From NCBI GenBank assembly GCA_965276665.1, contig OZ255620.1:1488001-1552000 (forward strand): a DNA stretch of 64,000 nt. The letters run 5' to 3'. Source of the stretch: CAWGJC01 sp965276665. Lineage in GTDB: Bacteria > Pseudomonadota > Alphaproteobacteria > Acetobacterales > Acetobacteraceae. Both the position numbers and the translations under genes were made by a program. Positions 41,481-49,272 of the stretch are shown in pieces (within the stretch, counting starts at the first letter, position 1; the number at the start of each line of letters is the position of its first letter). The notes under the pieces were generated by a model, which had not been told where the DNA came from, did not search any database, and saw nothing but the letters and a program-made list of their open reading frames with translations.

Positions 41481-42413
41481 TCAGGCAACGAACCTGTCCA
41501 CGGCAACCGCGAGGAACAGCACCGCCAGATAGGCAAGCGAGAAGCGGAACGCGGCCCGCGCCGGCGCATCCCCGCTCAGGCTTCGGCCAAGCCCGTCCTG
41601 CCGGTCGCGCAGCACGCGCCACGACATCAGCAGGAAGCCCGCGCCGAGCGCGAGCGCCGCGACGCCGTAGACCGGACCGGCCAGGCCGGTCGCCCAGGGC
41701 AGCAGGCTCAGCGCAACCAGCAGCACGGTATAGGCCATGATGTGCCGCCGGGTCGTCCGCGCGCCCGACACCACCGGCAGCATCGGAACGCCCGCGCGCT
41801 CGTAATCGCCGGACGCGTAAAGAGAGAGCGACCAGAAATGCGGCGGCGTCCAGAAGAACACGATCGCGAACAGCAGCACCGGCATCCAGGAGACCGATCC
41901 CGTCACCGCCGCCCAGCCGATGATTGGCGGGAACGCGCCGGCCGCGCCGCCGATGACGATGTTCTGCGGCGTCCGCCGCTTCAGCCACATCGTGTAGACG
42001 AACACGTAGAATGCGATGGACAGCGCGAGCGCCGCCCCCGCCACCAGATTGGTCGCCAATCCCATCACGACCACCGATCCGATCGCGAGGGTGACGCCGA
42101 AGGCGAGCGCCTCCTCCGGCGCGATCCGCCCGGCGGGGAGCGCCCGGCGCGCTGTCCGGCGCATCACCGCGTCGATGTCACGGTCGTACCACATGTTGAT
42201 CGCACCCGCCGCGCCGGCCGCGACGGCGATGCAGAGCACCGCCACCGCGCCGAGCACCGGATTGAGATGCCCGGGCGCCACCAGCAGGCCGATCAGCCCG
42301 GTGAACACCACGAGCGTCATCACCCGCGGCTTCAGGAGCGAGACCCAGTCGCGGATCTCGCCGAGCGCCGTCCCCTGGGCGAGAGCCGGTGTGGCGATGA
42401 CAGGCTTGGCCAT
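41481..42413 (-). CDS. ctaB: Protoheme IX farnesyltransferase (heme O synthase)
   Basis: 310-residue UbiA-family prenyltransferase making heme O for the aa3 oxidase. LLKPRVMTLVVFTGLIGLL opens the protein; NMWYDRDIDAVMRRT is the first Asp-rich site and YERAGVPMLPVV the second conserved region; WTPPHFWSLSLY is a family signature. About nine helices. ATG at 42411-42413 overlaps the ctaD stop by one base (TGATG). Confidence 0.96.
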   Translation of the reverse strand: MAKPVIATPALAQGTALGEIRDWVSLLKPRVMTLVVFTGLIGLLVAPGHLNPVLGAVAVLCIAVAAGAAGAINMWYDRDIDAVMRRTARRALPAGRIAPEEALAFGVTLAIGSVVVMGLATNLVAGAALALSIAFYVFVYTMWLKRRTPQNIVIGGAAGAFPPIIGWAAVTGSVSWMPVLLFAIVFFWTPPHFWSLSLYASGDYERAGVPMLPVVSGARTTRRHIMAYTVLLVALSLLPWATGLAGPVYGVAALALGAGFLLMSWRVLRDRQDGLGRSLSGDAPARAAFRFSLAYLAVLFLAVAVDRFVA

Positions 42414-44005
42414 CAGCGGACCCGCGGCAATTCCTCGAAGGTGTGGAAGGGCGGCGGCGAGCTCACGGTCCACTCCAGCGTCGTCGCGCCCTCGCCCCAG
42501 TAATTGTCGGCGAGATGCTCCTTCGAGGTGAAGATGCGGAACACCACGTAAAGGAAGATCAGCACCGAGAACCCGGCGATGAACGCGCCGATCGAGGAGA
42601 CGAAGTTCCAGCCGGCGAAGGCATCCGGATAATCCGGATAGCGCCGCGGCATGCCGGCGGCGCCGAGGAAGTGTTGCGGAAAGAAGGTGAGATTGACGCC
42701 GACGAACGTCACCCAGAAATGCACCTTGCCCCAGAATTCGGGATAGGGCCGCCCCGACATCTTGCCGATCCAGTAGTAAAAGCCGGCGAAGATGCCGAAC
42801 ACGGCGCCGAGGCTGAGCACGTAATGGAAATGCGCGATCACGAAGTAGGTGTTGTGCAGGATCTCGTCGAGCCCGGCATTCGACAGCACCACCCCGGTCA
42901 CGCCGCCGACGGTGAACAGGAAGATGAAGCCGATCGCCCACAGCATCGGCGTCGCCATCTCGATCGAGCCACCCCACATCGTGGCGATCCAGGAGAACAC
43001 CTTGATGCCGGTGGGCACGGCGATGATCATCGTCGCCGCCATGAAGTAGGCGCGGGTGTCGACATCGATGCCGGAGACGAACATGTGGTGCGCCCACACG
43101 ACGAAGCCGACCACGCCGATCGCCACCATCGCGTAGGCCATGCCGAGATAGCCGAAGATCGGCTTGCGGCTGAAGGTCGAGATGACGTGGCTGACGATGC
43201 CGAAGGCCGGCAGGATCATGATGTAGACTTCGGGGTGGCCGAAGAACCAGAACAGATGCTGGAACAGCACCGGGTCGCCGCCGCCGGCCGGGTCGAAGAA
43301 CGCAGTGCCGAAATCGCGGTCGCAGATCAGCATGGTGATCGCGCCGGCAAGCACCGGAATGGCCAGGAGCAGCAGGAAGGCGGTGACCAGCTGCGCCCAG
43401 ACGAAGAGCGGCATCTTGTGCAACGTCATGCCCGGCGCGCGCATGTTGAAGATGGTGGTGATGAAGTTGATCGAGGCGAGCAGCGAGCTGGCGCCCGCGA
43501 GATGCAGCGCGAACAGGGTGAAATCCTGCCCGATGCCGGGCTCGTACGTCGCATTCGAGAGCGGCGGATAGAGCGTCCAGCCAGTGCCGGATTCACCCAT
43601 CAGCAGCCCGGCCATGATCAGCGCGAAGGCCGGAACCAGCAACCAGAAGCTGATGTTGTTGAGGCGCGGGAAGGCCATGTCCGGCGCGCCGATCATCAGC
43701 GGCACGAACCAGTTGCCGAACCCGCCGATCAGCGCCGGCATGACCGTGAAGAAGATCATGATCAGCCCGTGCGCGGTGATGATCACGTTCCATTCCTGGC
43801 CGTTCGACACGATGTGCTGGCCGGGGTACATCAGCTGCGCCCGCATGATCATCGACAGCGCGCCGCCGATCAGCCCGGCGCACACCGCAAAGGTGAGATA
43901 GAGCGTGCCGATATCCTTGTGGTTCGTGCTGGCGAGCCAGCGCACGAAGAATCCCGGGCGATGCCCGTGATGCTCGTGGGCGTGATCGTGGGTGGTTGCC
44001 GACAT
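42413..44005 (-). CDS. ctaD: Cytochrome c oxidase subunit I (aa3 type)
   Basis: 530 residues, 12 helices. Heme/CuB ligands and signatures are present: STNHKDIGTLYL, AHGLIMIFFTVMPALIGGFGNW, HLFWFFGHPEVYIMILPAFG (His-Tyr crosslink pair and the D-channel glutamate, type A1), VWAHHMFVSGIDVDTRAYF and VIAHFHYVLSLGA. His-rich N-terminus (HDHAHEHHGH). AGGAG eight bases before the ATG at 44003-44005. 34 bp behind ctaC. Confidence 0.98.
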   Translation of the reverse strand: MSATTHDHAHEHHGHRPGFFVRWLASTNHKDIGTLYLTFAVCAGLIGGALSMIMRAQLMYPGQHIVSNGQEWNVIITAHGLIMIFFTVMPALIGGFGNWFVPLMIGAPDMAFPRLNNISFWLLVPAFALIMAGLLMGESGTGWTLYPPLSNATYEPGIGQDFTLFALHLAGASSLLASINFITTIFNMRAPGMTLHKMPLFVWAQLVTAFLLLLAIPVLAGAITMLICDRDFGTAFFDPAGGGDPVLFQHLFWFFGHPEVYIMILPAFGIVSHVISTFSRKPIFGYLGMAYAMVAIGVVGFVVWAHHMFVSGIDVDTRAYFMAATMIIAVPTGIKVFSWIATMWGGSIEMATPMLWAIGFIFLFTVGGVTGVVLSNAGLDEILHNTYFVIAHFHYVLSLGAVFGIFAGFYYWIGKMSGRPYPEFWGKVHFWVTFVGVNLTFFPQHFLGAAGMPRRYPDYPDAFAGWNFVSSIGAFIAGFSVLIFLYVVFRIFTSKEHLADNYWGEGATTLEWTVSSPPPFHTFEELPRVR

Positions 44006-44039
44006 CTTCGCTACTCCTGAACGCCTGATCCGCCGGGGA

Positions 44040-44918
44040 TCAGCGTTGAACCTGGTCGTTGGCGGCGTATTGGCGAGGGGCGGCCCCGAGCGGATCGGAG
44101 GGTCGCGTCGCATCCGCACCGAACTGCTTCTTCGCCTGTGTCACCCAGGTGTTGAAATCCGCCTCGCTCACGGCATGCACCACGATCGGCATCTCGCTGT
44201 GGTTCTGGCCGCAGATCTGGTTGCACTCGCCATAATACGTGCCGGGCTGGTCGATCCGCACCCAGGTCTCGATCGTCTGGCCGGGAATTGCGTAGCGCTG
44301 CACGCCGAGCGAAGGCACGAAGAAGCTGTGGATCACGTCACCCGAGGTGGTGAGGATCCGGATGTTCTTCCCGGCCGGCAGCACCAGCTCGTTATTCACC
44401 GTAAGCAGACGCGGCTGGCCGGGCTTCAGTTCGTCAGCCGGCACGATGTTGCTCGCGAAGTCGATATTGCCCTGGTCGGGATAGGCGAACTCCCAATACC
44501 ATTGATGCCCGGTCACCTTCAGGGTGAGGGCCGGGTCGTTGGTGCGGTCCTCGAAATAGACCAGCCGGAACGAGGGGATCGCGATCACCACCAGGATCAG
44601 CACCGGGATCACCGTCCAGGCGACCTCCAGCACGGTGTTGTGGCTGGTGCGGCTCGGCACCGGGTTCCGCTTCGCGTTGAACCGGTAGATCACCCAGCCG
44701 AGCAGCCCGGCCACGAAGGCCGTGATCACCGTGATGATGATGGTGACCAGCGTGTTGAGGCTGGCGATGCTGTGACCGACCGGGCTGTATTGCTGCTGCA
44801 GCCCGAGCTGCCAGGGATGCGGCCGGGCCACGATCTGCGCCTTCGCCCCTTCCACAAAGGCCGCCAGGAGCGGCAGCGGCGTCAGAAGGGAAGTCAGAAG
44901 CCGCCGCGTAGCCTGCAT
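44040..44918 (-). CDS. ctaC: Cytochrome c oxidase subunit II
   Basis: 292 residues. Signal peptide (LLTSLLTPLPLLAAFVEGAKAQ), two membrane helices, and a periplasmic cupredoxin domain: VTGHQWYWEFAYPD, IHSFFVPSLGVQRYAIPG and the CuA site GECNQICGQNHSEMPIVVHA. Gln replaces the more common Glu between the two cysteines, a ligand that acts through its backbone carbonyl. No cytochrome c domain is fused. First gene of the oxidase run; the 254 bp upstream hold no gene and should contain its promoter. Confidence 0.96.
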   Translation of the reverse strand: MQATRRLLTSLLTPLPLLAAFVEGAKAQIVARPHPWQLGLQQQYSPVGHSIASLNTLVTIIITVITAFVAGLLGWVIYRFNAKRNPVPSRTSHNTVLEVAWTVIPVLILVVIAIPSFRLVYFEDRTNDPALTLKVTGHQWYWEFAYPDQGNIDFASNIVPADELKPGQPRLLTVNNELVLPAGKNIRILTTSGDVIHSFFVPSLGVQRYAIPGQTIETWVRIDQPGTYYGECNQICGQNHSEMPIVVHAVSEADFNTWVTQAKKQFGADATRPSDPLGAAPRQYAANDQVQR

Positions 44919-45172
44919 TGCCGTGTCCGTTTCGCTTTCCAGTCCGCGCCTGGTCCGCCGGCGCACGAGCTGTGAGTATCGGACCGTCCGCCGCAGATCA
45001 AGGTGCGACCATGCGGCACCGCACCAAGTCCGGTCCGCGTGGCGCGCTTGCCGCAGTAAACGGTGCTACGAGCACCTTTCAAAACCCGCTAGGCCGCGTC
45101 GTCTGGTGAGCACCGGGGCGCAAAAGCGACGTCAGACGGCCGGCATAGCAGGGGTTCGAAAGGCGCTCTGCG

Positions 45173-45850
45173 TCATTCGTGGTGATTGGTGAGCCGGACC
45201 AGGGTGAACAGGCCGAATGGCGGCACCGGCGCGACCGCGGCTGCAGCCAGCTCCTCCGCCGAGAGCAGCGCATCCATCGCGAAATCTGGATGCCAGCCGA
45301 GCGCGCGCGAGGCGGGCGCCATCGCCCACTCCACCCACCAGCGCGGCCCGCGCTCGGCGGCGAAGTGATTGACGAACAGGATATGGCCGCCTGGACGGAC
45401 CACCCGCCGCAACTCGGCCATCAGCGCGCGGGGATGCGGGACCACGGAGGCCACGAACATCGCCACCGCGATGTCGAACGCGCCATCCTGGAAGCCGGTC
45501 TGCTCGGCATCGAGCTCGAGCAGCGCCTCGACATTCATCAGGCGTTCGGAGCACGCGCGCTCGCGCGCCCGGGCAAGCATTTCGGAACTGAGATCGATTC
45601 CGGTGACCCGCTTCTCCCGCCCGTAGCGCGGCAAGGCGAGTCCCGTGCCCACCCCCACCTCGAGCACGTTGGTGCCCGGAAGGGCGTTCACCGCCGCCAC
45701 TGCGCGGCGGCGCCCCATGGAAGAGACGCCGCCGAACACGGCATCATAGACCGACGCCCAGCGCTGATAGGCGGCGCGAACGGCGTTGGCATCAAGCGCC
45801 GCGCGCGGCTTGCTGCGGCGCGGGTTCAGCACGTTCGTGGCGCGTGTCAT
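45173..45850 (-). CDS. pmtA: Phosphatidylethanolamine N-methyltransferase-like SAM methyltransferase
   Basis: 225 residues. The Rhodobacter-type PmtA pattern is visible: YQRWASVYDAVFGGVSSMGRR, then SAM motif I VLEVGVGTGLALPRYG, GIDLSSEMLARARER, AMFVASVVPHP and RVVRPGGHILFVNHF. It would methylate phosphatidylethanolamine towards phosphatidylcholine at the inner membrane. GGGGGA lies four bases before the ATG. Stands alone between the oxidase run and the cold-shock gene. Confidence 0.85.
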   Translation of the reverse strand: MTRATNVLNPRRSKPRAALDANAVRAAYQRWASVYDAVFGGVSSMGRRRAVAAVNALPGTNVLEVGVGTGLALPRYGREKRVTGIDLSSEMLARARERACSERLMNVEALLELDAEQTGFQDGAFDIAVAMFVASVVPHPRALMAELRRVVRPGGHILFVNHFAAERGPRWWVEWAMAPASRALGWHPDFAMDALLSAEELAAAAVAPVPPFGLFTLVRLTNHHE

Positions 45851-45941
45851 CGGGTCCCCCGCACGCTCCTAACCGAGCGCGGGCAAGCCAGCAAGCCGCA
45901 ACGCCGCGAACCGCCCCTGGCCCGCGCCCCCCGAGCCCGCG

Positions 45942-46151
45942 TCAATCCGACTTCATCAGGTCGATCGCCGCCGCACGGCCGTTTTGCTGCTGCTCGACTT
46001 CGAAGCCGATCTTCTGGCCCTCGGCAAGGCTGCGCATGCCAGCCTTCTGTACGGCACTGATGTGGACGAACACGTCCTTACCGCCGGTATCAGGCGCAAT
46101 GAAGCCATAACCCTTTGTGGGATTGAACCATTTTACGGTGCCCTGGGGCAT
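45942..46151 (-). CDS. Cold-shock domain protein (CspA family)
   Basis: 69 residues; a single cold-shock domain with RNP1 KGYGFIAPD and RNP2 DVFVHISAV. The ATG at 46149-46151 (MPQGTVKWFNPTKG) has AAGG nine bases upstream. The 218 bp before it are gene-free and could be a structured leader as in other csp genes. Binds single-stranded RNA or DNA. Confidence 0.96.
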   Translation of the reverse strand: MPQGTVKWFNPTKGYGFIAPDTGGKDVFVHISAVQKAGMRSLAEGQKIGFEVEQQQNGRAAAIDLMKSD

Positions 46152-46369
46152 CGACGGTCGCCTTTCTGCCTGGGCGGAGCATCGCCGCCGCCCGTGACGT
46201 GGGCGCACGCGGTCCGGCACGCCTCACTCCCTATGCGGATACCGGCTCTCTGCGATGTGGCCGATTTTGCGCCGGAAACATCACATCCCAGCGACCCGCG
46301 CGTAAACGATACGCCGCGGAATCGTCATCCGCAATCAATACTGCGGCGGTCTGACAGGCCGATGAACGC

Positions 46370-46870
46370 TCAGGCGGCGTCTTCGCGACGGTCCTTCACG
46401 CGAACATAGGCGAGCTGCGCGTGTTCCTGACAGTAGGGTTTGCCGCCGATCGCCTCGGCATCGCAGAACCGGAAACTTGGCGTGCCGGGCTCACCGATCG
46501 GCCAGCAGCAGGGTTGCGGCCGGAGCGAGCCGGTACGGACCGGCGGCACCGCGCGCAAGGCCGGCCGCGTCGGTGGCGCCTCGGGCGCGGCCGCGGGTCC
46601 GGGTTCCGACACGATCGGCCGCGTGACCGGCGACGGGGTTCGGAGCGGTGGCAATGTCGGGCCGACCACCCGTCTCGGCGCGGATCGGCGCGGCGCCGTC
46701 CCGGTCTCGCCCCGCCGGATCGGCGATGGGCGCGCGGAGAGGTTGAGGCGATGCGCCTTCCCCACGACCGCGTTTTTCGAAACCCCCATCCGCCGGCCGA
46801 TCTCGGCCGTTGAGTGACCTTCCGCCCAGAGTGCTCTGAGCTGGCCGATCGTCTCGTCGCTCCACTCCAT
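46370..46870 (-). CDS. gcrA: GcrA cell-cycle regulator
   Basis: 166 residues. N-terminal WSDETIGQLRALWAEGHSTAEIGRRMGVSKNAVVGKAHRLNL is the GcrA DNA-binding helix-turn-helix; a proline-rich linker follows; the C-terminal CCWPIGEPGTPSFRFCDA with GGKPYCQEH is the sigma70-interacting region with its conserved cysteines. In Caulobacter GcrA acts with sigma70 at CcrM-methylated GANTC promoters. ATG at 46868-46870. Presence supports alphaproteobacterial origin. Confidence 0.95.
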   Translation of the reverse strand: MEWSDETIGQLRALWAEGHSTAEIGRRMGVSKNAVVGKAHRLNLSARPSPIRRGETGTAPRRSAPRRVVGPTLPPLRTPSPVTRPIVSEPGPAAAPEAPPTRPALRAVPPVRTGSLRPQPCCWPIGEPGTPSFRFCDAEAIGGKPYCQEHAQLAYVRVKDRREDAA

Positions 46871-46966
46871 GTCGTGGTCTCCCCCGCTCACAACCACAAC
46901 ATACGGTAGGCTGAATGACGCTTCCGGCTCAAGCCGGATTCGTCAGTTTTCTGTGGACAACTGCAA

Positions 46967-47650
46967 TCACAAACGGTGCAGCGCGGTCGCCTCGGCAAAG
47001 TCGGCGGCCTGAAGGTGACGCGCGGCCGGAGCGGTCCCATCCGCTGCCCGCACCATTTGCGTGGTGCGAAGGCCGGAGCTGGCGGCCGCGTCGAGCTCCG
47101 CCTCGATATCGGAGAGGAACAGCAGCTCCGCCGGCGGCACGTCGAGCACGCGTGCGATGCCGGCATAGCTCCCCGCCTCGCGCTTGCCGCCGATAGTGGT
47201 GTCGAAGAATCCGGCGAAGAGCGATGCGAGATCGCCGGCGACCGAACGCCCGAACAGCAGACGCTGCGCTGCAATCGAGCCGGAGGAATAGACCGCGAGC
47301 GTCACCCCCGCCGCGTGCCAGGCGCGGAGCGCGGGGGCGACGTCGGGATAAAGCGCGCCGGTGAGCGTGCCGTCCGCGTAGCCCGCTTCCCAGATCATTC
47401 CCTGCAGCGTCTTGAGCGGCGTGACCTTCGCATCCGCGTCCATCCACGCGCGCAGGGCGTCGAGCGGCCGGTGTCCAGGCGCCAAGGCCCTGGTCTCGTC
47501 CAGCACGGAAGCGACCCGCGGCTCTCCCGCATGGGTGGCAAGGAAATCCGCCATCCGGGCGTATGCGAAGGGGAACAGCGTGTCGCGCACAAAGGCGATC
47601 GGGGTGGTGGTGCCTTCGATATCGGTCAGGATCGCGCGCGGCGGCGTCAC
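46967..47650 (-). CDS. mtnC: Acireductone synthase (enolase-phosphatase E1)
   Basis: 227 residues from the GTG at 47648-47650. HAD-family enzyme of methionine salvage turning 2,3-diketo-5-methylthiopentyl phosphate into acireductone. ILTDIEGTTTPIAFV is motif I, YSSGSIAAQRLLF motif II, and FLSDIEAELDAAASSGLRTTQMVR motif IV. The start is uncertain: in-frame GTG codons at 47650, 47665 and 47674 all lie in a tandem repeat created at the mtnD/mtnC junction; none has a clear ribosome-binding site. Last gene of tatA-mtnB-mtnD-mtnC. Confidence 0.93.
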   Translation of the reverse strand: MTPPRAILTDIEGTTTPIAFVRDTLFPFAYARMADFLATHAGEPRVASVLDETRALAPGHRPLDALRAWMDADAKVTPLKTLQGMIWEAGYADGTLTGALYPDVAPALRAWHAAGVTLAVYSSGSIAAQRLLFGRSVAGDLASLFAGFFDTTIGGKREAGSYAGIARVLDVPPAELLFLSDIEAELDAAASSGLRTTQMVRAADGTAPAARHLQAADFAEATALHRL

Positions 47651-47700
47651 GAGGCCCGGCGTCACGAGGCCCACGTCACGAGGCCCACGTCACGAGGCTG
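47646..47700. repeat. Tandem repeat of the mtnD stop / mtnC start junction
   Basis: Four units of GTCACGAGGCCC(AC) with lengths 15, 14, 14 and a 12-base partial. On the coding strand every unit contains GTGA, i.e. the overlap of a GTG start with the mtnD TGA stop. The repeat covers the last codons and stop of mtnD and the first codons of mtnC. Confidence 0.85.
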
Positions 47701-48229
47701 GGAAAAGCTCGTGCACGGTCTCGCCGGTATAATGCGGCACCCAGCCGGAGGTGTCGGTGAACACGCGCAGCGCGGTGAAGAACGGCTTCTCCCCGGCATC
47801 GAACCAGTGCCGCGTATTGGCCGGCACGCTGATCAGATCGCCCTCGGCGCAATGCGCGTCGTAGATCCGCCCCTCGACATGCATGATGAAATTGCCCGAG
47901 CCATGCACGAAGAAGCGAATTTCGTCCTCGGTATGGGTGTGCTCGGAGAGGAATTTCTGCCGCAACGCCGCCCCTTGCGGGTTGTCGGCGGTGAGCTTGA
48001 GGACGTCCGCCGAGCCGGCGCCGCTCGTCCCCATCAGCGTGTCGAGATAGGGCCGGTAGGCGGCGAGAATCGTCTCCGCCGAATCAGTTGGCGAGAGCAC
48101 GACCGGACTGTCCCAACGCTCGAAGCGCACCCCGATCGCGCTGAGGGTTTCCGCGATCTCGTCCGGTTCCTCGGTGCGGAGCAGCGGGGTATCGGGCGTC
48201 GCGTCGTCGTACACGGTGAGGCGGCTCAT
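47690..48229 (-). CDS. mtnD: Acireductone dioxygenase
   Basis: 179-residue cupin that oxidises acireductone to the keto acid of methionine and formate (or CO, depending on metal). Metal ligands are seen in EHTHTEDEIRFFVHGSG and in VPANTRHWFDAGEKP. ATG at 48227-48229 overlaps the stop of mtnB (ATGA). Its own stop lies in the tandem repeat at 47646-47700. Confidence 0.95.
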   Translation of the reverse strand: MSRLTVYDDATPDTPLLRTEEPDEIAETLSAIGVRFERWDSPVVLSPTDSAETILAAYRPYLDTLMGTSGAGSADVLKLTADNPQGAALRQKFLSEHTHTEDEIRFFVHGSGNFIMHVEGRIYDAHCAEGDLISVPANTRHWFDAGEKPFFTALRVFTDTSGWVPHYTGETVHELFPAS

Positions 48230-48870
48230 CGGCGCAATGTCCTCCGCGCGAGTTCGCAATCGAGCAGGAATTCCAGCCCTTCCAGCCGGGCGAGCGCAAC
48301 GTCCATGTCTGCACCCCAAACATAGACGCCGTGCCCGCGAATCAAGTAGCCGAGCACGCAACCCTGGAGCCGCGGCGCCACAAAGCGGGCAAGGCGGGGA
48401 ATATCCTGGTCGTTGTCGAACAGCGGCAGCGCGAGCGACGCCTCATGCGTGGTCTGGCCCGCAAAGGCCTTCTGCACCTCGTAGCCGGCGATCCTCAGCT
48501 CCGACTCCGCTATTTCCATCGACAGCACGGTGCCGGCGACCGAGTGCCCGTGCAGCACGGCCCCGGTGTCCGGAAATGCACGATAAATTTGGCAATGCAG
48601 CGGCGCTTCCGCGCTCGGCCGCGCATCCGCTGTCAAAGGCTGCCCGTCGAGATCCACCTGCATGACGCCGCTCGGGGTCAGAAACCCCTTATGGCCGCCG
48701 CTCCGTGTGATCGCGATCCGGTCCGGCGACAGCCGGAGGCTGATATTGCCGGCCGTCGCCGGCACCCAGCCACGCTGATCCATCCGCCTGCCCGCCGCGA
48801 TGATCGCCTGCGACGCGGCATCCGGAACCGGCGAGACGCCGGTCCCGCCGATACCCGGCGCGAGACTCAA
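48226..48870 (-). CDS. mtnB: Methylthioribulose-1-phosphate dehydratase
   Basis: 214-residue class II aldolase-fold zinc enzyme of methionine salvage. WVPATAGNISLRL, ITRSGGHKGFL, LHGHSVAGTVLS (zinc histidines) and YLIRGHGVYVWGADMDVALARLE follow the family order. The start is TTG at 48868-48870 overlapping the tatA stop (TTGA), so it depends on coupling; no later start keeps the conserved N-terminus. mtnA and mtnP are not in the window. Confidence 0.93.
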   Translation of the reverse strand: MSLAPGIGGTGVSPVPDAASQAIIAAGRRMDQRGWVPATAGNISLRLSPDRIAITRSGGHKGFLTPSGVMQVDLDGQPLTADARPSAEAPLHCQIYRAFPDTGAVLHGHSVAGTVLSMEIAESELRIAGYEVQKAFAGQTTHEASLALPLFDNDQDIPRLARFVAPRLQGCVLGYLIRGHGVYVWGADMDVALARLEGLEFLLDCELARRTLRR

Positions 48871-49118
48871 CCCTGACGGGCGGCCGTCGTCTCACGCGGT
48901 GGCGGCGCGGCGGTCACATTCGGCGCCGCAATCGTGCCGCTCGGCCGCTCGGCCGAGGCCTCCATCGAGGCGTCGGTGGAATCGTCCGCCATATTCTTCT
49001 TGAAGGCTTTGATGCCCTTGGCGAAATCGCCCATCAAGTTGCTGACCTTGCCGGTGCCGAAAAGCATTAGCACGACCAGCAGCACCACCATCCAGTGCCA
49101 GATGCTGAAGCTACCCAT
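48867..49118 (-). CDS. tatA: Sec-independent translocase subunit TatA
   Basis: 83 residues: N-terminal membrane helix (IWHWMVVLLVVLMLFGTGKV), then amphipathic helix with GDFAKGIKAFKKNM, then a variable acidic tail. GGAGGAACA precedes the ATG at 49116-49118. Leads an operon with mtnB, mtnD and mtnC; tatB and tatC are elsewhere. The tail is longer than needed and rich in Ala/Pro/Thr. Confidence 0.95.
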   Translation of the reverse strand: MGSFSIWHWMVVLLVVLMLFGTGKVSNLMGDFAKGIKAFKKNMADDSTDASMEASAERPSGTIAAPNVTAAPPPRETTAARQG

Positions 49119-49193
49119 TGTTCCTCCGACCGGGGCGTTGGCATCCCCGAACCTTGCCGTCGATCCGCCACCTTAGCGCCACCATCGTCCCAG

Positions 49194-49240
49194 AGCCAGG
49201 ACATGCGCGAGCCAGGACATGCGAGAGCCAGGACATGGCG
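49194..49240. repeat. Three 16-bp tandem repeats upstream of tatA
   Basis: AGCCAGGACATGCGCG, AGCCAGGACATGCGAG and AGCCAGGACATGGCG follow head to tail 76 bp upstream of tatA. They lie in the 154-bp gap before the tatA operon and after the CoA-transferase gene; no coding role. Confidence 0.8.
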
Positions 49241-49272
49241 CGATACGCCGGGCGATGCAAGTTAGGGTCGTG

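Noticed and set aside
41481..43097. A 538-codon frame ending in ctaB
   Set aside because: The first 228 codons are antisense-frame reading of ctaD; ctaB starts at the ATG overlapping the ctaD stop.
44919..45172. Small genes in the gap upstream of ctaC
   Set aside because: Short frames on both strands lack ribosome-binding sites and protein-like composition; the region is best seen as promoter and spacer.
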